From: DATFJT01 sp965230755
Lineage (GTDB): Bacteria > Bacteroidota > Bacteroidia > Chitinophagales > Saprospiraceae
Direction: 5' to 3'
Assembly: GCA_965230755.1 (NCBI GenBank)
Contig: CBDDLT010000026.1
Coordinates: 102,651-166,650, forward strand
DNA length: 64,000 bases
Within the stretch, counting starts at the first letter, position 1; every line of letters starts with the position of its first letter. Both the position numbers and the translations under genes were made by a program. Of the stretch, positions 16,536-25,819 are shown in pieces. The notes under the pieces are model-generated. The model was not told the DNA's origin. It saw only the letters and a list, made by a program, of their open reading frames with translations, and did no database searches.

Positions 16536-17063
16536 TTATTGCCTCATAAACCTTTCTCCAAATTTATCCAATCCCGGAATTTCCTGCATGGGAGTGAAGA
16601 TATCCGTTTCGATAAAGTATTGTATAAAGAGTTCGCTTTCTATTATATTATAAGTCATATATTGATATCTGTGGGCATTAAATCCACTTTCTTCAAGCCC
16701 TTCCATATCTCCATAAAATGAATCCCACCACAATCGCTGCGTCAAAGTGATATCAATATTTTCGTTATCCAAGCTATAAGTACCATTTTCGATCACTATT
16801 GCCGTTGTGTCTTGAATACTGGTCCCATCGTAGAGTCCGAAAACGGTTCTATTTTTGGTGAAACTCCCATCTTCCATGAAGCTTAAAGTTACATGAGTTT
16901 CGCCCCTTTCGAATGAAGTATTGGTAGCGCGATCCCATACTTTATTCTTATAAGATCGAAACCAAACACCCTCTAATTCATCTGTTTGAGAGGAATTATT
17001 CTGGCAGGATACGAGCAAAATAAAGTTAGCCAATAGTAATATGAGAAATTTCAATTTTTTCAT
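16536..17063 (-). CDS. Lipoprotein, lipocalin-like fold suspected
   Basis: This 175-residue protein has a lipoprotein signal (FILLVSC, C20). The body reads ELEGVWFRS ... HVTLSFMEDGSFTKNRTVFG ... NGTYSLDNENIDITL, the pattern of Bacteroidota lipocalin-like proteins (W near the start, beta-strands, GTY turn). No ligand can be named. It is the last gene of a run of minus-strand lipoprotein genes from 19316. Confidence 0.7.
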   Translation of the reverse strand: MKKLKFLILLLANFILLVSCQNNSSQTDELEGVWFRSYKNKVWDRATNTSFERGETHVTLSFMEDGSFTKNRTVFGLYDGTSIQDTTAIVIENGTYSLDNENIDITLTQRLWWDSFYGDMEGLEESGFNAHRYQYMTYNIIESELFIQYFIETDIFTPMQEIPGLDKFGERFMRQ

Positions 17064-17105
17064 TCTTCTGATTTATGTTTAGAGTCCTACTACATCATTA
17101 TTGCA

Positions 17106-17546
17106 TTAATACTCGTAAAGAATGCTATCTTCAGAATTAGTGATATGAAGTATTACACTGTCATTTTCGTTGAGCTGTAAACCAGAAATGTCAAATGATA
17201 TTTCTTCAGTGATTACAGCAGCACAGAGTTCAGTATTCTTCAATGAAAGTCGAACATTTCTCTGAGCCGGCAAAGATTCCATTATGGCCTCTGAATCGAT
17301 CAGTTTTAATTCCCAGGAATTACCGTCACAACCACTTGCTGCAAAATTAATTGTCAGACAATCTCCATCTATGTCCATAGAGAGTATCGTCAATAGATCT
17401 GCTGGTGCCGTTTCGTAGTCGTTTTGGCTGATGATTACCTGATCAGGGCAGCTGTTGGTGGAATTGCCCTCGTCATCGTCACATTGAACCAATACCAAAC
17501 CTATTATTATCATTACCATTAGTATGCTTATATGTTTCATCATCAT
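17106..17546 (-). CDS. Surface lipoprotein, paralogue of 17592-18047
   Basis: This 146-residue lipoprotein has a signal peptide and lipobox (IGLVLVQC) followed by DDDEG, a Bacteroidota lipoprotein export signal, so it is probably on the cell surface. It shares with the next gene SQNDYETAPADLL, a central GCDGNSWEL block and a C-terminal EEISFDISGLQL block ending in a Tyr. Three further Cys (GC, LC, CP) could form disulfides. I do not recognise the family. Confidence 0.7.
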   Translation of the reverse strand: MMMKHISILMVMIIIGLVLVQCDDDEGNSTNSCPDQVIISQNDYETAPADLLTILSMDIDGDCLTINFAASGCDGNSWELKLIDSEAIMESLPAQRNVRLSLKNTELCAAVITEEISFDISGLQLNENDSVILHITNSEDSILYEY

Positions 17547-17591
17547 TTTTCTATTTTTTATTAATCTGTCAATCTTTTCTACTTATTAAAA

Positions 17592-18047
17592 TTAATATCT
17601 GTATAAAATGCTGCTTTGAGCGTTTCGAATATTAAGCTGAATCACATGAATCGCTGTGTCCTGAACTTGTAAGTTCGATATATCGTAAGATACTTCTTGC
17701 GTTATGAACGCTTCACAATCTTCTTGGTCCAGAAGAGATAGTCTGACGTCATAATAGGGAAAAGTACCAGATATGTTAGGCATATATTCCCCGGATAATA
17801 ACTCTAATTCCCACGATTCTCCATCACAACCGCTAGCGCCGAATCTAATGTTTAAACAGTCGTCCACAATGTAAAATGAGTCAATGGCCAAGGTGTCAGC
17901 CGGAGCTACAGTGTATAAACTATCGCTAATCAGAATCTGCTGGTCACAGTCATTGCTTGGATTGGTATCTGGACTTTCATCATCATCGCATGATAACATA
18001 AACATTCCTAGAACAAATAGAATCAATAATAAACTAATTTCTTTCAT
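17592..18047 (-). CDS. Surface lipoprotein, paralogue of 17106-17546
   Basis: This 151-residue lipoprotein (LGMFMLSC, then DDDES as export signal) has the same order of blocks as its neighbour: SDSLYTVAPADTL, FGASGCDGESWELELL, QEVSYDISNLQV, and a C-terminal SSILYRY. The pair arose by tandem duplication. Function unknown; the intact GCDG-x-SWEL block is probably structural or a binding site. Confidence 0.7.
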   Translation of the reverse strand: MKEISLLLILFVLGMFMLSCDDDESPDTNPSNDCDQQILISDSLYTVAPADTLAIDSFYIVDDCLNIRFGASGCDGESWELELLSGEYMPNISGTFPYYDVRLSLLDQEDCEAFITQEVSYDISNLQVQDTAIHVIQLNIRNAQSSILYRY

Positions 18048-18086
18048 GGTATTGGTTTAATCTTTAAGGTAAATTATTCTTTCTAA

Positions 18087-19316
18087 CTATTTAATAGGGA
18101 TTTCACTAAGTAATTTGATGTCATGTAAGTCTTTATAGTCATATAGATAAAGACCTTCTTCCGCTATTAGAATCAGAACCTGATTTAAGGCGATAACATC
18201 TATGGCTTTCATGTTTGGAAAGTTTTCTATTAAGTGTAAAATAGGACTGTTATCTCTGTCGAATACTTTCAAGCCTTCGTCGCCATCACAAACAAATAGA
18301 GACTCTTGTCGGCCTAAACCTAATCCATGCGGATTGGACAAGGGATACGTGTCTTTGAGTTCCGGGTGAATGGGGTCCTGAACACTAATGACTTGAAGTT
18401 GATTGACACCACCTCTACAAGATCGACCATTTCTTAGTGTTAAGTATGCATACTCGTCGTCGACAACCACTGGATCACAAGACACCCAATGACGATAATC
18501 TGACAATTTTTTAGGTATTTCGCGATCTTCAAGGCTCATGATGATCATGCCCTGCTGCGTTCCAACATAGAGCAAATCTTTGTAGGGAAACAAAGTCTCT
18601 GCAGTCCAATCCAACTTCGTATCAGAAGTTTCAACAAGATTATTTCTTAGATCAAATGACTTAAGTGCGGTAGAACTGTTGAGCGTGTAAAGCATTTGCT
18701 CTTGTGTCAGGGCAAAAGTGGCCAACGAACCAGCAAGACCAGTAGAGACTCTAGTACTTCCACCGTTTCCAGTAGCTGTAATTGGTGAATCATTCAAAAA
18801 GACATTTTCTAAGTAAATATCTCCACCATAACAAGGCACTAATTTGGTTTCTCCGGTAGGTTCATAACCTACATAAATCGAATCATTCAGCAAGCTAAAA
18901 TTATCGAAGGCCATTGATTTTCGATTAATCTCTTTAGGTTGATGGATGTTGCGAATGTCTAAAGCAATTAAATCCGTGTATTGACTGGCGTACAACACAT
19001 CGTTCTGTATACCCATATCACCCAATCCCGGAATTTCCCAAAAATATTGTAGATCGGGATTCGTAGGATCACTAATATCGATCAAATGTATACCTTCATT
19101 GGCTTCGCCGATAAAAACATAATTTTTATAGAAGTTGATTTTACCGACTTGTTCGAGAGCTTTCTCTCCATCGAATTTGATCAAATCCTTAAGATCAGCG
19201 GGATGAACTAGAACTTGACGGTAAACTTCGTGTTCCACCATGCATTCTTCTTCAAAGCAGGAAAGCAACAATCCGCAACAAAGTAAATAGCCAAATATTT
19301 TTATAATCTGTTTCAT
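18087..19316 (-). CDS. LVIVD-repeat beta-propeller lipoprotein
   Basis: This 409-residue lipoprotein (LLLSC, C20) is built of LVIVD-type blades such as FIGEANEGIHLIDISDPTNP, VLYASQYTDLIALDIRN, YVGTQQGMIIMSLEDRE and LQVISVQDPIHPELKDTYPL. Proteins of this type form a beta-propeller on the cell surface; specific partners are unknown. It heads the minus-strand group of lipoprotein genes (gaps of 30-45 bases), which suggests joint expression, and is divergent from the 19537 lipoprotein. Confidence 0.85.
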   Translation of the reverse strand: MKQIIKIFGYLLCCGLLLSCFEEECMVEHEVYRQVLVHPADLKDLIKFDGEKALEQVGKINFYKNYVFIGEANEGIHLIDISDPTNPDLQYFWEIPGLGDMGIQNDVLYASQYTDLIALDIRNIHQPKEINRKSMAFDNFSLLNDSIYVGYEPTGETKLVPCYGGDIYLENVFLNDSPITATGNGGSTRVSTGLAGSLATFALTQEQMLYTLNSSTALKSFDLRNNLVETSDTKLDWTAETLFPYKDLLYVGTQQGMIIMSLEDREIPKKLSDYRHWVSCDPVVVDDEYAYLTLRNGRSCRGGVNQLQVISVQDPIHPELKDTYPLSNPHGLGLGRQESLFVCDGDEGLKVFDRDNSPILHLIENFPNMKAIDVIALNQVLILIAEEGLYLYDYKDLHDIKLLSEIPIK

Positions 19317-19536
19317 GATGAGTTATTTTTTAAGATGATTCGAAAAGAATACGGGAGAATATACAAAGGGGTTGCCTTATCAAATTTGATTTATTGATGA
19401 CCGATGAATTTTAAGATCAATTGTTATTGGACAGGCAACCGGGTGAGAAAAAGTAACGTAATACTCATGATAATGATAGAATTGAAAAGCTAATATCGAG
19501 CTGGTTTTGTCGAATTGTTAATTTAAAAACGCAAAA

Positions 19537-20010
19537 ATGAAACTGTTAAAATTGTTTGCCTTGATCCTATTATCTGGCCTTATATTTTCCTGTGACGATG
19601 ACAATGCAAGTTCTAATTCTGAAGAGATTGATTTCCTGATATTTGGACATTTCTATGGAGAGTGCTGGGGAGAGACTTGTGTTGAGACCTATAAAATAGA
19701 GGATAATACTCTATTTGAAGATTCAGTAGATGATTATGGATTGAGATCTTTCGATTTTTACGAACTGGACAATGAAAAGTTCGAATTGGTCAAAGATTTA
19801 TCAGATTTTATCCCAAGTGAATTATATGATGAGACAGAGACTACTATTGGTTGTCCTGATTGCGGTGACTGGGGTGGGCTCTATCTCAGCATTTCTGAAA
19901 ACGAAGAGATCAAATCCTGGCGACTGGATTTAATGAAGGATAATGTCCCTGCCTACTTGCATGAGCTGATCGATAAAATACAAGAGAAAATCGCTCTGAT
20001 CAACGATTAA
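19537..20010 (+). CDS. Surface lipoprotein of unknown function
   Basis: This 157-residue lipoprotein (SGLIFSC followed by DDDN, export-signal-like) carries GHFYGECWGETCVETYKI and a second Cys pair TTIGCPDCGDWGG, so up to four ordinary Cys that could bind metal or form disulfides. The C-terminal third is helical. I do not recognise the family. It is 25 bases before the next gene, so they probably form an operon. Confidence 0.65.
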   Translation: MKLLKLFALILLSGLIFSCDDDNASSNSEEIDFLIFGHFYGECWGETCVETYKIEDNTLFEDSVDDYGLRSFDFYELDNEKFELVKDLSDFIPSELYDETETTIGCPDCGDWGGLYLSISENEEIKSWRLDLMKDNVPAYLHELIDKIQEKIALIND

Positions 20011-20035
20011 TTTTTAAGCGTTAAAAACAAAGTCG

Positions 20036-20596
20036 ATGTTGGAAAAGATAGTTTTAATATTCACTATTGGTTTCTTTTTTACGTTTGTTAATATCAGTGC
20101 TCAATCGATCTTCATGTCGACCCAGAACTATCTGGCCTTCGATGATGGAGATAAAAGGATTGATTGGTCATTGGACTTTGGCTATTCCTTTGATATCATG
20201 GATATGAAAAATCTCATTTATACCGGAATAGATATGGATAGCGAAGAAAATGCTGGGATGGGATATTCACTAGGGTACTCTGCTTTTTTTGCCGGAGGCC
20301 CTAAAGGTTTTGGCATAGATTTCTTTGTAGAAGCAAGGACCACAAGATTAAGGGAGTGGACTTTTCCGTTTTTTGAACCTGATAAGTCCTGGATGTTCGG
20401 ATATGGAGTAGGAACAAATTTGTACATCCCAATCGTCAGAGATAAAGCTTTTATAAAAGTTGGAGGAAGGTACGAACGGCTATCAAGGAAAAAGGATTCC
20501 ATCAGCCTAAAATGGGAGTCCGTACAACCGGGCATAGGTATTATAGTATGGTTAAACGGTGAAAGCGTTAAGACGGATCAGAAGAGTTCTAATTGA
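20036..20596 (+). CDS. Secreted or outer-membrane beta-rich protein
   Basis: This 186-residue protein has a signal peptide (cleavage near ISAQS) and amphipathic beta-strands rich in Gly/Tyr/Phe (GMGYSLGYSAFFAGG, MFGYGVGTNLYIP, FIKVGGRYERL, GIGIIVWL), suggesting a small outer-membrane barrel. The last 19 bases overlap the end of ogt on the other strand. The family is not recognised. Confidence 0.6.
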   Translation: MLEKIVLIFTIGFFFTFVNISAQSIFMSTQNYLAFDDGDKRIDWSLDFGYSFDIMDMKNLIYTGIDMDSEENAGMGYSLGYSAFFAGGPKGFGIDFFVEARTTRLREWTFPFFEPDKSWMFGYGVGTNLYIPIVRDKAFIKVGGRYERLSRKKDSISLKWESVQPGIGIIVWLNGESVKTDQKSSN

Positions 20597-21111
20597 CCAT
20601 AATCTGGCAAGCCTCCTTCTAACTTAAGCAGTTTTTTCTTTATTGCCAATCCTCCTGCATAGCCAACCATCTTACCATTCGATCCTATTACTCTGTGGCA
20701 TGGAACAATAATGGAAATGCCGTTGGCTCCATTGGCAGATGCTATGGCGCGAATGGCTAGGGGATTACCCAGTTGTTCAGATAGTCCCTGGTAACTAACA
20801 GTTTGACCATAGGGTATTTGCATCAAGGCCTTCCATACGGATTGCTGGAAGTCCGTCCCACAGAATCGTAGGGGTAAATCAAAAATCTGACGATCTCCCT
20901 GGGCGTACTCCTCTATCTGTCCAATGACCTGATGATGCAATTCGACTTCCTTCTGAATAAATTGACCTCCGAGAAATTTTTGAGTTCTATCGTCGATTGA
21001 TTTTCTCATTTTTCTGTAGGCCCAATCAAGCAGACATAACCGGTCTTCTATACTGGCAATTTTGAAGGTACCTAGCGAGGTTTTGTACAACCCGAAGTAA
21101 ATATCATTCAT
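20578..21111 (-). CDS. ogt: Methylated-DNA--protein-cysteine S-methyltransferase
   Basis: This 177-residue enzyme repairs O6-alkylguanine and O4-alkylthymine by moving the alkyl group to its own Cys. The DNA-binding HTH with the arginine finger (LAIRAIASANGANG) precedes the active-site ISIIVPCHRVIG with C138. The N-terminal ribonuclease-H-like domain is about 85 residues, as in Ogt. It overlaps the MATE gene by four bases and probably shares its transcript. Confidence 0.95.
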   Translation of the reverse strand: MNDIYFGLYKTSLGTFKIASIEDRLCLLDWAYRKMRKSIDDRTQKFLGGQFIQKEVELHHQVIGQIEEYAQGDRQIFDLPLRFCGTDFQQSVWKALMQIPYGQTVSYQGLSEQLGNPLAIRAIASANGANGISIIVPCHRVIGSNGKMVGYAGGLAIKKKLLKLEGGLPDYGQLELF

Positions 21112-22442
21112 GAACTTATGGATCGTTTTCTTTTCGTAATATAATTAAATCTTAAGATCATCATCGTCGCTGAAATACTCAATCCAATCAGAAGTCCAAG
21201 CCAGATGCCCATATAGTTTAAATCAGTCCGAAAACCCAAATACGCACCCAACGGAATGGCAATTATCCAATAAGCGATTAAAGTAAAGGCAGTTGGCCAG
21301 ACCACATCTTCAAGTCCGCGGAGTAAACCGATCAATACCGCTTGAACTCCGTCAGATATCTGAAATATAGCGGCGATGATCAACATGTGTGAAGCCATTC
21401 TCAATACCTCCTGATGATCAATATAGAGCGTAGGAATCCATCGATATCCAATAGCGAGTAGGGTAGAAGTAACCACCATCAAAGCTGTCGTGATAATGAT
21501 GATATTTCTACCTGTAATCCTAATTTGGGGCCAGTTCGAATTGCCCAATAAATTACCCATTCGGATAGACGCAGCCGCTGATATGCCTATCGAAATCATA
21601 AATGGAACCGAAGCAATATTAATGGCTACCTGATGTGCAGCGAGCTCTTTCTCTCCAAGCATTCCCATGAACAAGGCTGAGATGACGAATGCTCCTGCTT
21701 CGAATACATACTGTGTTCCCGCAGGGATACCTATGCTGAGTACTTTCTTGATAGAATTCCATCTCAATCGCAAAGAAAGGAATAGGAAGTTTCGGAGTTT
21801 GCTTTTAAAGATGACCATTAAGATAACTATAAGCATTGAAGACCTTGTTAGAAGTGTAGCTATTCCGGCTCCCTCTAGGCCATAAGCTGGAACTCCGAAA
21901 TGACCATAGATAAAAATATAATTGAGTAAGGCATTGATCGGTATGCTGGCAACTCCTATCCAAAGGGCCGGCATCATCCACTCAAAGCCCTCAATAAAGT
22001 TCTTAAAATGTAAATAAATGGCAATAGGTACTACACTAACCGCCAAGTAATCGATGTAGGCCAAACTTTCTTCAACCACATTTTCGGGTTGGTTGAGGTA
22101 GGGAAGGAAAATTTTCCCGAGTAGTAGAAAAACACAAAAGAAAAGTCCAAAAGCTAACAAGCTTAAGAATCCGTTGAACAGCAATGCGCCATTCAAATAC
22201 TCATTATCCTGAGCCCTATATTTTGCCGCCAATGGCGCTATGGCAGAAGCCAATCCAAAACAGAAAGTGAGGGGTAGTACAAAATAGGAATTGGCCAGAG
22301 CAGCTGCAGCAAGGGGAGTTACTCCGAGTTTTCCTACCATTAGAGTATCAGTAACACCAAGAGCAATATGACTCAACTGCCCCAGAATCACGGGCCAGGC
22401 CAAAATGATGGTTTTCTTTATATCTAGGCGATTACTTAGCAT
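21108..22442 (-). CDS. MATE-family efflux transporter
   Basis: This 444-residue protein has 12 predicted membrane helices in two MatE halves (about 15-175 and 240-400). The N-terminus LAWPVILGQLSHIALGVTDTLMVGKLG and the matching part of the second half (AASIRMGNLLG) are typical of NorM-type transporters, which export cationic drugs with Na+ or H+. The substrate is unknown. Confidence 0.93.
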   Translation of the reverse strand: MLSNRLDIKKTIILAWPVILGQLSHIALGVTDTLMVGKLGVTPLAAAALANSYFVLPLTFCFGLASAIAPLAAKYRAQDNEYLNGALLFNGFLSLLAFGLFFCVFLLLGKIFLPYLNQPENVVEESLAYIDYLAVSVVPIAIYLHFKNFIEGFEWMMPALWIGVASIPINALLNYIFIYGHFGVPAYGLEGAGIATLLTRSSMLIVILMVIFKSKLRNFLFLSLRLRWNSIKKVLSIGIPAGTQYVFEAGAFVISALFMGMLGEKELAAHQVAINIASVPFMISIGISAAASIRMGNLLGNSNWPQIRITGRNIIIITTALMVVTSTLLAIGYRWIPTLYIDHQEVLRMASHMLIIAAIFQISDGVQAVLIGLLRGLEDVVWPTAFTLIAYWIIAIPLGAYLGFRTDLNYMGIWLGLLIGLSISATMMILRFNYITKRKRSISS

Positions 22443-22713
22443 CGATCCGTTCTTCTAAACTTAGAAGGTCGAAGATAGGGATAATGAATAGGAACAATAT
22501 AAGATTTAATAAATCTTCACTTCAATGAAAGCTTGAGATTAAGGTGATGATCAAGATCTGAAAAATTCAACTAGTCAATGCCAATTCATTTGCATAAAAG
22601 CACTATTGTTTTTATGAAAAATGATTATACTGGAACAAATTACTTTTCCTGTCAGTTGTTATATCTAAAAGGAGAATTATAATTTTTATTAAAAACTTTT
22701 AAAACCACTTAAT

Positions 22714-23169
22714 ATGAATACGAAATTATACTGCATCGTTTTTATAATCGTTTTATTAACTTCTAATAATATTAGTTTAAATGCTCAAAGTTTTGTTTTT
22801 CTAGAAAACTGGCAAACTTCTGAGCTTTCTGCGGATCAATTGTCCAGATACAATAGGATATTGAATGGTAGCAATGAAGACAACATTACCAAAGTTGGAA
22901 TTGGAGACGTCACTTCGATTAATGATAACAGAATTACTCTTAGTATTTTGGATTCTGAATGCGAAAATCGGGTTTTTAAAGGTAAGAGGGTTGAATTTGA
23001 ATCAATTAATGACTTTACTTGGTATGGCGAGTTAGAATATGATCCTACTGATTCTTGTGCCTGTAAATATGGTTATATCCTTTTAATGTCAAAGCAAGGT
23101 GAACAGTTTGGTCAAATTAGACTGGAGGATGAATATTATGATATAGAGGACATTGGGGAAGAAATGTAA
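22714..23169 (+). CDS. N-terminal part of a T9SS metalloprotease (frame 1)
   Basis: This 151-residue stretch has a signal peptide (LLTSNNISLNAQS) and a pro-region of the type found before reprolysin-like metalloproteases (Y-x-G-x-L and YGYILLMSKQGEQFGQIRLEDEYYDIED). Its frame stops at 23167-23169. From the GGGG at 23155-23158 the -1 frame continues as RNVIVEQPGDGIDESCE and joins the catalytic domain, so both pieces appear to be one gene. One added G would restore the frame. Confidence 0.75.
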   Translation: MNTKLYCIVFIIVLLTSNNISLNAQSFVFLENWQTSELSADQLSRYNRILNGSNEDNITKVGIGDVTSINDNRITLSILDSECENRVFKGKRVEFESINDFTWYGELEYDPTDSCACKYGYILLMSKQGEQFGQIRLEDEYYDIEDIGEEM

Positions 23170-23234
23170 TTGTTGAACAACCTGGTGATGGAATTGATGA
23201 ATCTTGTGAAACAGAAATAGATGATCAAGGCACT

Positions 23235-24608
23235 ATGAATAATGAATCCAGTACTCAGTCAAGAAGTAATGGTAATTGTGATGTCAAAATTTTAGCCTTA
23301 TACACTTCTGCAGCAGAACAAGCTTCTTCAAGTATTGAAAATTTGGCCTCGGTTTCCGTTGAAATAACAAATCAAGCTTTTAGAAATAGTGATATTTCAA
23401 GATGTGATTTAAAATTGGAACTATTAGCAACTGAGGAGTTTCAAGACTATGATGAAACAGATAAAACATTCTCTCAGGTTATGTCCAATTTAAGATCATC
23501 TTCATTTGTGGCATCAAGAAGAGCTTTTCATAAAGCTGATATTGTAGTCTTATTTGTAGAGCATCGAATAATGGATGATCCAGGTGTTGGAGGAATTGCT
23601 ACATTAGGCCCTGCAAGTGTTTCTCCTTTTGCCACCGTTAAGACATACCAATTGAATAACAACGGATACACGTTCTCCCATGAAATAGGCCATGTTCTTG
23701 GTGCTATTCATGAACCTTGTAATGCGCATGATGCGGGTAATAATTGCACGGATGGGGATCGTAATGGATTCGAACACGCACATACTTGGACGTATGAAAC
23801 TGGTTGTTTGCTATGGAAAAAGACACACGAAAAAAAGACCATAGTTTACTCTGGAGGGTTGGGTTCAGGAAAACATTATATTCTTCATTATTCCAACCCT
23901 GATGTACGGTTTGATGGAATTAATACCGGCATCGCTAATGAAAGAGACAATGCCAGGCAACTGGAGCTTTTGGCATGCACAGTTGCCAATTATGAAACAG
24001 GTGATGAACAATTAACGGTAGGCATTGATGGTCAAGATCAGATGTGCAATACTGATTATGCTTGTTTATATTCTCAGGTATCGGGAAGTCCTGGACCTTA
24101 TACCTATGAATGGAAATTTAATGATAGCGGTTTAAATTGGAATTCCACTCCTGTTGCCGGCACAAATACTTACTATTGTTTCTCTACACCTCACCCGTCT
24201 TTTGGTATAGGTGATGTAGTGTACTTTTTATTGAAAGTAACATCAGGTAATGGCAGCATTGAGTATTCTTATCATAGCATAGAAATAGTGGAAGAATATG
24301 ATGACGGTTTATTGTGTCCCAGATCAATACTTAACGAAGAAGAGTATATTTCAGATGTCTTAAATCTTAGTCCGAATCCAACACCAAATTTTCTGAACTT
24401 GGAATTTTTGGTAAAGAATAATTCAGAAGTTTGGGTTGATATTTTTAACACGTATGGAATAAAAACTTATTCATTTAACTTTGGTTTTATGGATATTGGC
24501 AAAAAGTCTATTCAGATTGATGTATCTGAATTTCCAAATGGTATTTATTTTGTTCAATTAGGAAAAGAAGATGTAATCTATATTAGGTCATTTAGAAAAA
24601 TTGAGTAA
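23235..24608 (+). CDS. Zinc metalloprotease catalytic part with T9SS sorting domain
   Basis: The frame is open from about 23157 and the first ATG is at 23235; 457 residues from there. The M12B/reprolysin-like zinc site FSHEIGHVLGAIHE lies at about 23679 (HEIGH, third His two residues past GAI). It is followed by a PKD/Ig-like segment (about 250-360) and a type A C-terminal sorting domain from about 375 (LSPNPTPNFLNLEF ... FPNGIYFVQL). It is predicted to be exported across the outer membrane by T9SS. Its signal peptide is in the upstream, out-of-frame piece. It abuts the next lipoprotein gene. Confidence 0.88.
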   Translation: MNNESSTQSRSNGNCDVKILALYTSAAEQASSSIENLASVSVEITNQAFRNSDISRCDLKLELLATEEFQDYDETDKTFSQVMSNLRSSSFVASRRAFHKADIVVLFVEHRIMDDPGVGGIATLGPASVSPFATVKTYQLNNNGYTFSHEIGHVLGAIHEPCNAHDAGNNCTDGDRNGFEHAHTWTYETGCLLWKKTHEKKTIVYSGGLGSGKHYILHYSNPDVRFDGINTGIANERDNARQLELLACTVANYETGDEQLTVGIDGQDQMCNTDYACLYSQVSGSPGPYTYEWKFNDSGLNWNSTPVAGTNTYYCFSTPHPSFGIGDVVYFLLKVTSGNGSIEYSYHSIEIVEEYDDGLLCPRSILNEEEYISDVLNLSPNPTPNFLNLEFLVKNNSEVWVDIFNTYGIKTYSFNFGFMDIGKKSIQIDVSEFPNGIYFVQLGKEDVIYIRSFRKIE

Positions 24609-25138
24609 TGATGAAAAAACTCCTAGGAATTCTTTTAATTATCATATCGATATCTTGCTGTCAAGATGATGAGCAGTCAGAGCCGGAGTTGTATAATGGT
24701 TACGCGACAGCTAAGGTAAATGGTGTTGAATATGATTTTAAGCCTAGAATGAAAGTTCGTTCATCAGGGATTGGCTATAATATAGTTATGAATTATTATG
24801 TAAATGATACTAAAAGAGCGCAACTACATATTTCGGCATTTACCAAAGAAGAAAATGCTCAAACTCTAAATAGTGAAAACGAGGATAATTTAAATCCTCA
24901 GGCTATTTATGCAACTCTAATAGGAGATGGAGATGTTACAGGAAACTATTATTTTCTAAATGAAGGAGATGAGGTTCAAGATTTTATTGAAATCATTTCT
25001 TTTGAGGAATCTTCAGGAGATGTGACAGGAAATTTTGAAGCGTCTTTTTATGTAGATACTTCGTTTATCTTTGATCCGGGGTCACCAGATACTATTGTAA
25101 TAAGCGATGGTTATTTTGAGACTAGAGTTGTTGAGTAG
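24608..25138 (+). CDS. Lipoprotein, first of a tandem paralogous pair
   Basis: This 176-residue lipoprotein (SISC, lipid on C19 or C20, then QDDEQSE as surface export signal) contains the block NGYATAKVNGVEYDFKP, typical of Bacteroidota DUF6252-like proteins, and a C-terminal GNFEASFYVD ... DTIVISDGYFETRV. Its start overlaps the metalloprotease stop (TAATG), suggesting one transcript and possibly a shared role such as immunity or anchoring, which is inference. Confidence 0.7.
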   Translation: MMKKLLGILLIIISISCCQDDEQSEPELYNGYATAKVNGVEYDFKPRMKVRSSGIGYNIVMNYYVNDTKRAQLHISAFTKEENAQTLNSENEDNLNPQAIYATLIGDGDVTGNYYFLNEGDEVQDFIEIISFEESSGDVTGNFEASFYVDTSFIFDPGSPDTIVISDGYFETRVVE

Positions 25139-25235
25139 TTAATGGGCTTAGAAACCTGTATTTATGCCTTTATATAATTACTATAGATAAAATAGTTTGA
25201 TCTATCTTCTGAGTTTGGTATTAAAATAGGGTATT

Positions 25236-25763
25236 GTGAAAGAATCTCTTGGAATAATTTTAATAATGCTGTTGATATTATGCTGCCGAGATGATGAACA
25301 ATCGGAACAGGAATTATACAATGGACATGCTACAGCTAAAGTTAATGGTGTTAAATATGATTTTAGACCGAGTTTGAAATTTTTTCCTTCTTTAGGTACT
25401 TATAGTTTGGTATTGGATCATTTTGAAAACGATGTTCTACGAACCCAATTACATTTTAACCCTTTTGTTGATCAAAGGGGAGCTCAAAATTTACATCGTT
25501 CTAATAATCAAAATCTTAATCCACAGGCCACGTATTCAACAAGTATTGGAGACGGTGATGTCGAAGGAAATAATTATCATCTGTTGGAAATGGACGAAGT
25601 TGAGGATTTCTTGGAAATAGTTTCTCTAGATGAAACGACGGGAGATGTTGTGGGGAACTTTCAAGCTTCTTTTGAGGTGGATTCCTTAATTAGGTTTGAT
25701 CCAAGTTCACCGGATACGATTGTTATAACGGATGGTTATTTTGAGACCAAGATCAAAGAGTAA
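25236..25763 (+). CDS. Lipoprotein, second of a tandem paralogous pair
   Basis: This 175-residue lipoprotein with a GTG start has the same signal (LILCC then RDDEQSE), the same ATAKVNGVKYDFRP block and the same C-terminal GNFQASFEVD ... DTIVITDGYFETK. It is a clear duplicate of the gene at 24608, 97 bases downstream of it. No enzymatic motif is visible. Confidence 0.7.
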   Translation: MKESLGIILIMLLILCCRDDEQSEQELYNGHATAKVNGVKYDFRPSLKFFPSLGTYSLVLDHFENDVLRTQLHFNPFVDQRGAQNLHRSNNQNLNPQATYSTSIGDGDVEGNNYHLLEMDEVEDFLEIVSLDETTGDVVGNFQASFEVDSLIRFDPSSPDTIVITDGYFETKIKE

Positions 25764-25819
25764 GTTATAATTTTCTAATTATTCAGGGATGATGGATAGT
25801 TAATTACTCAATTATTAGA

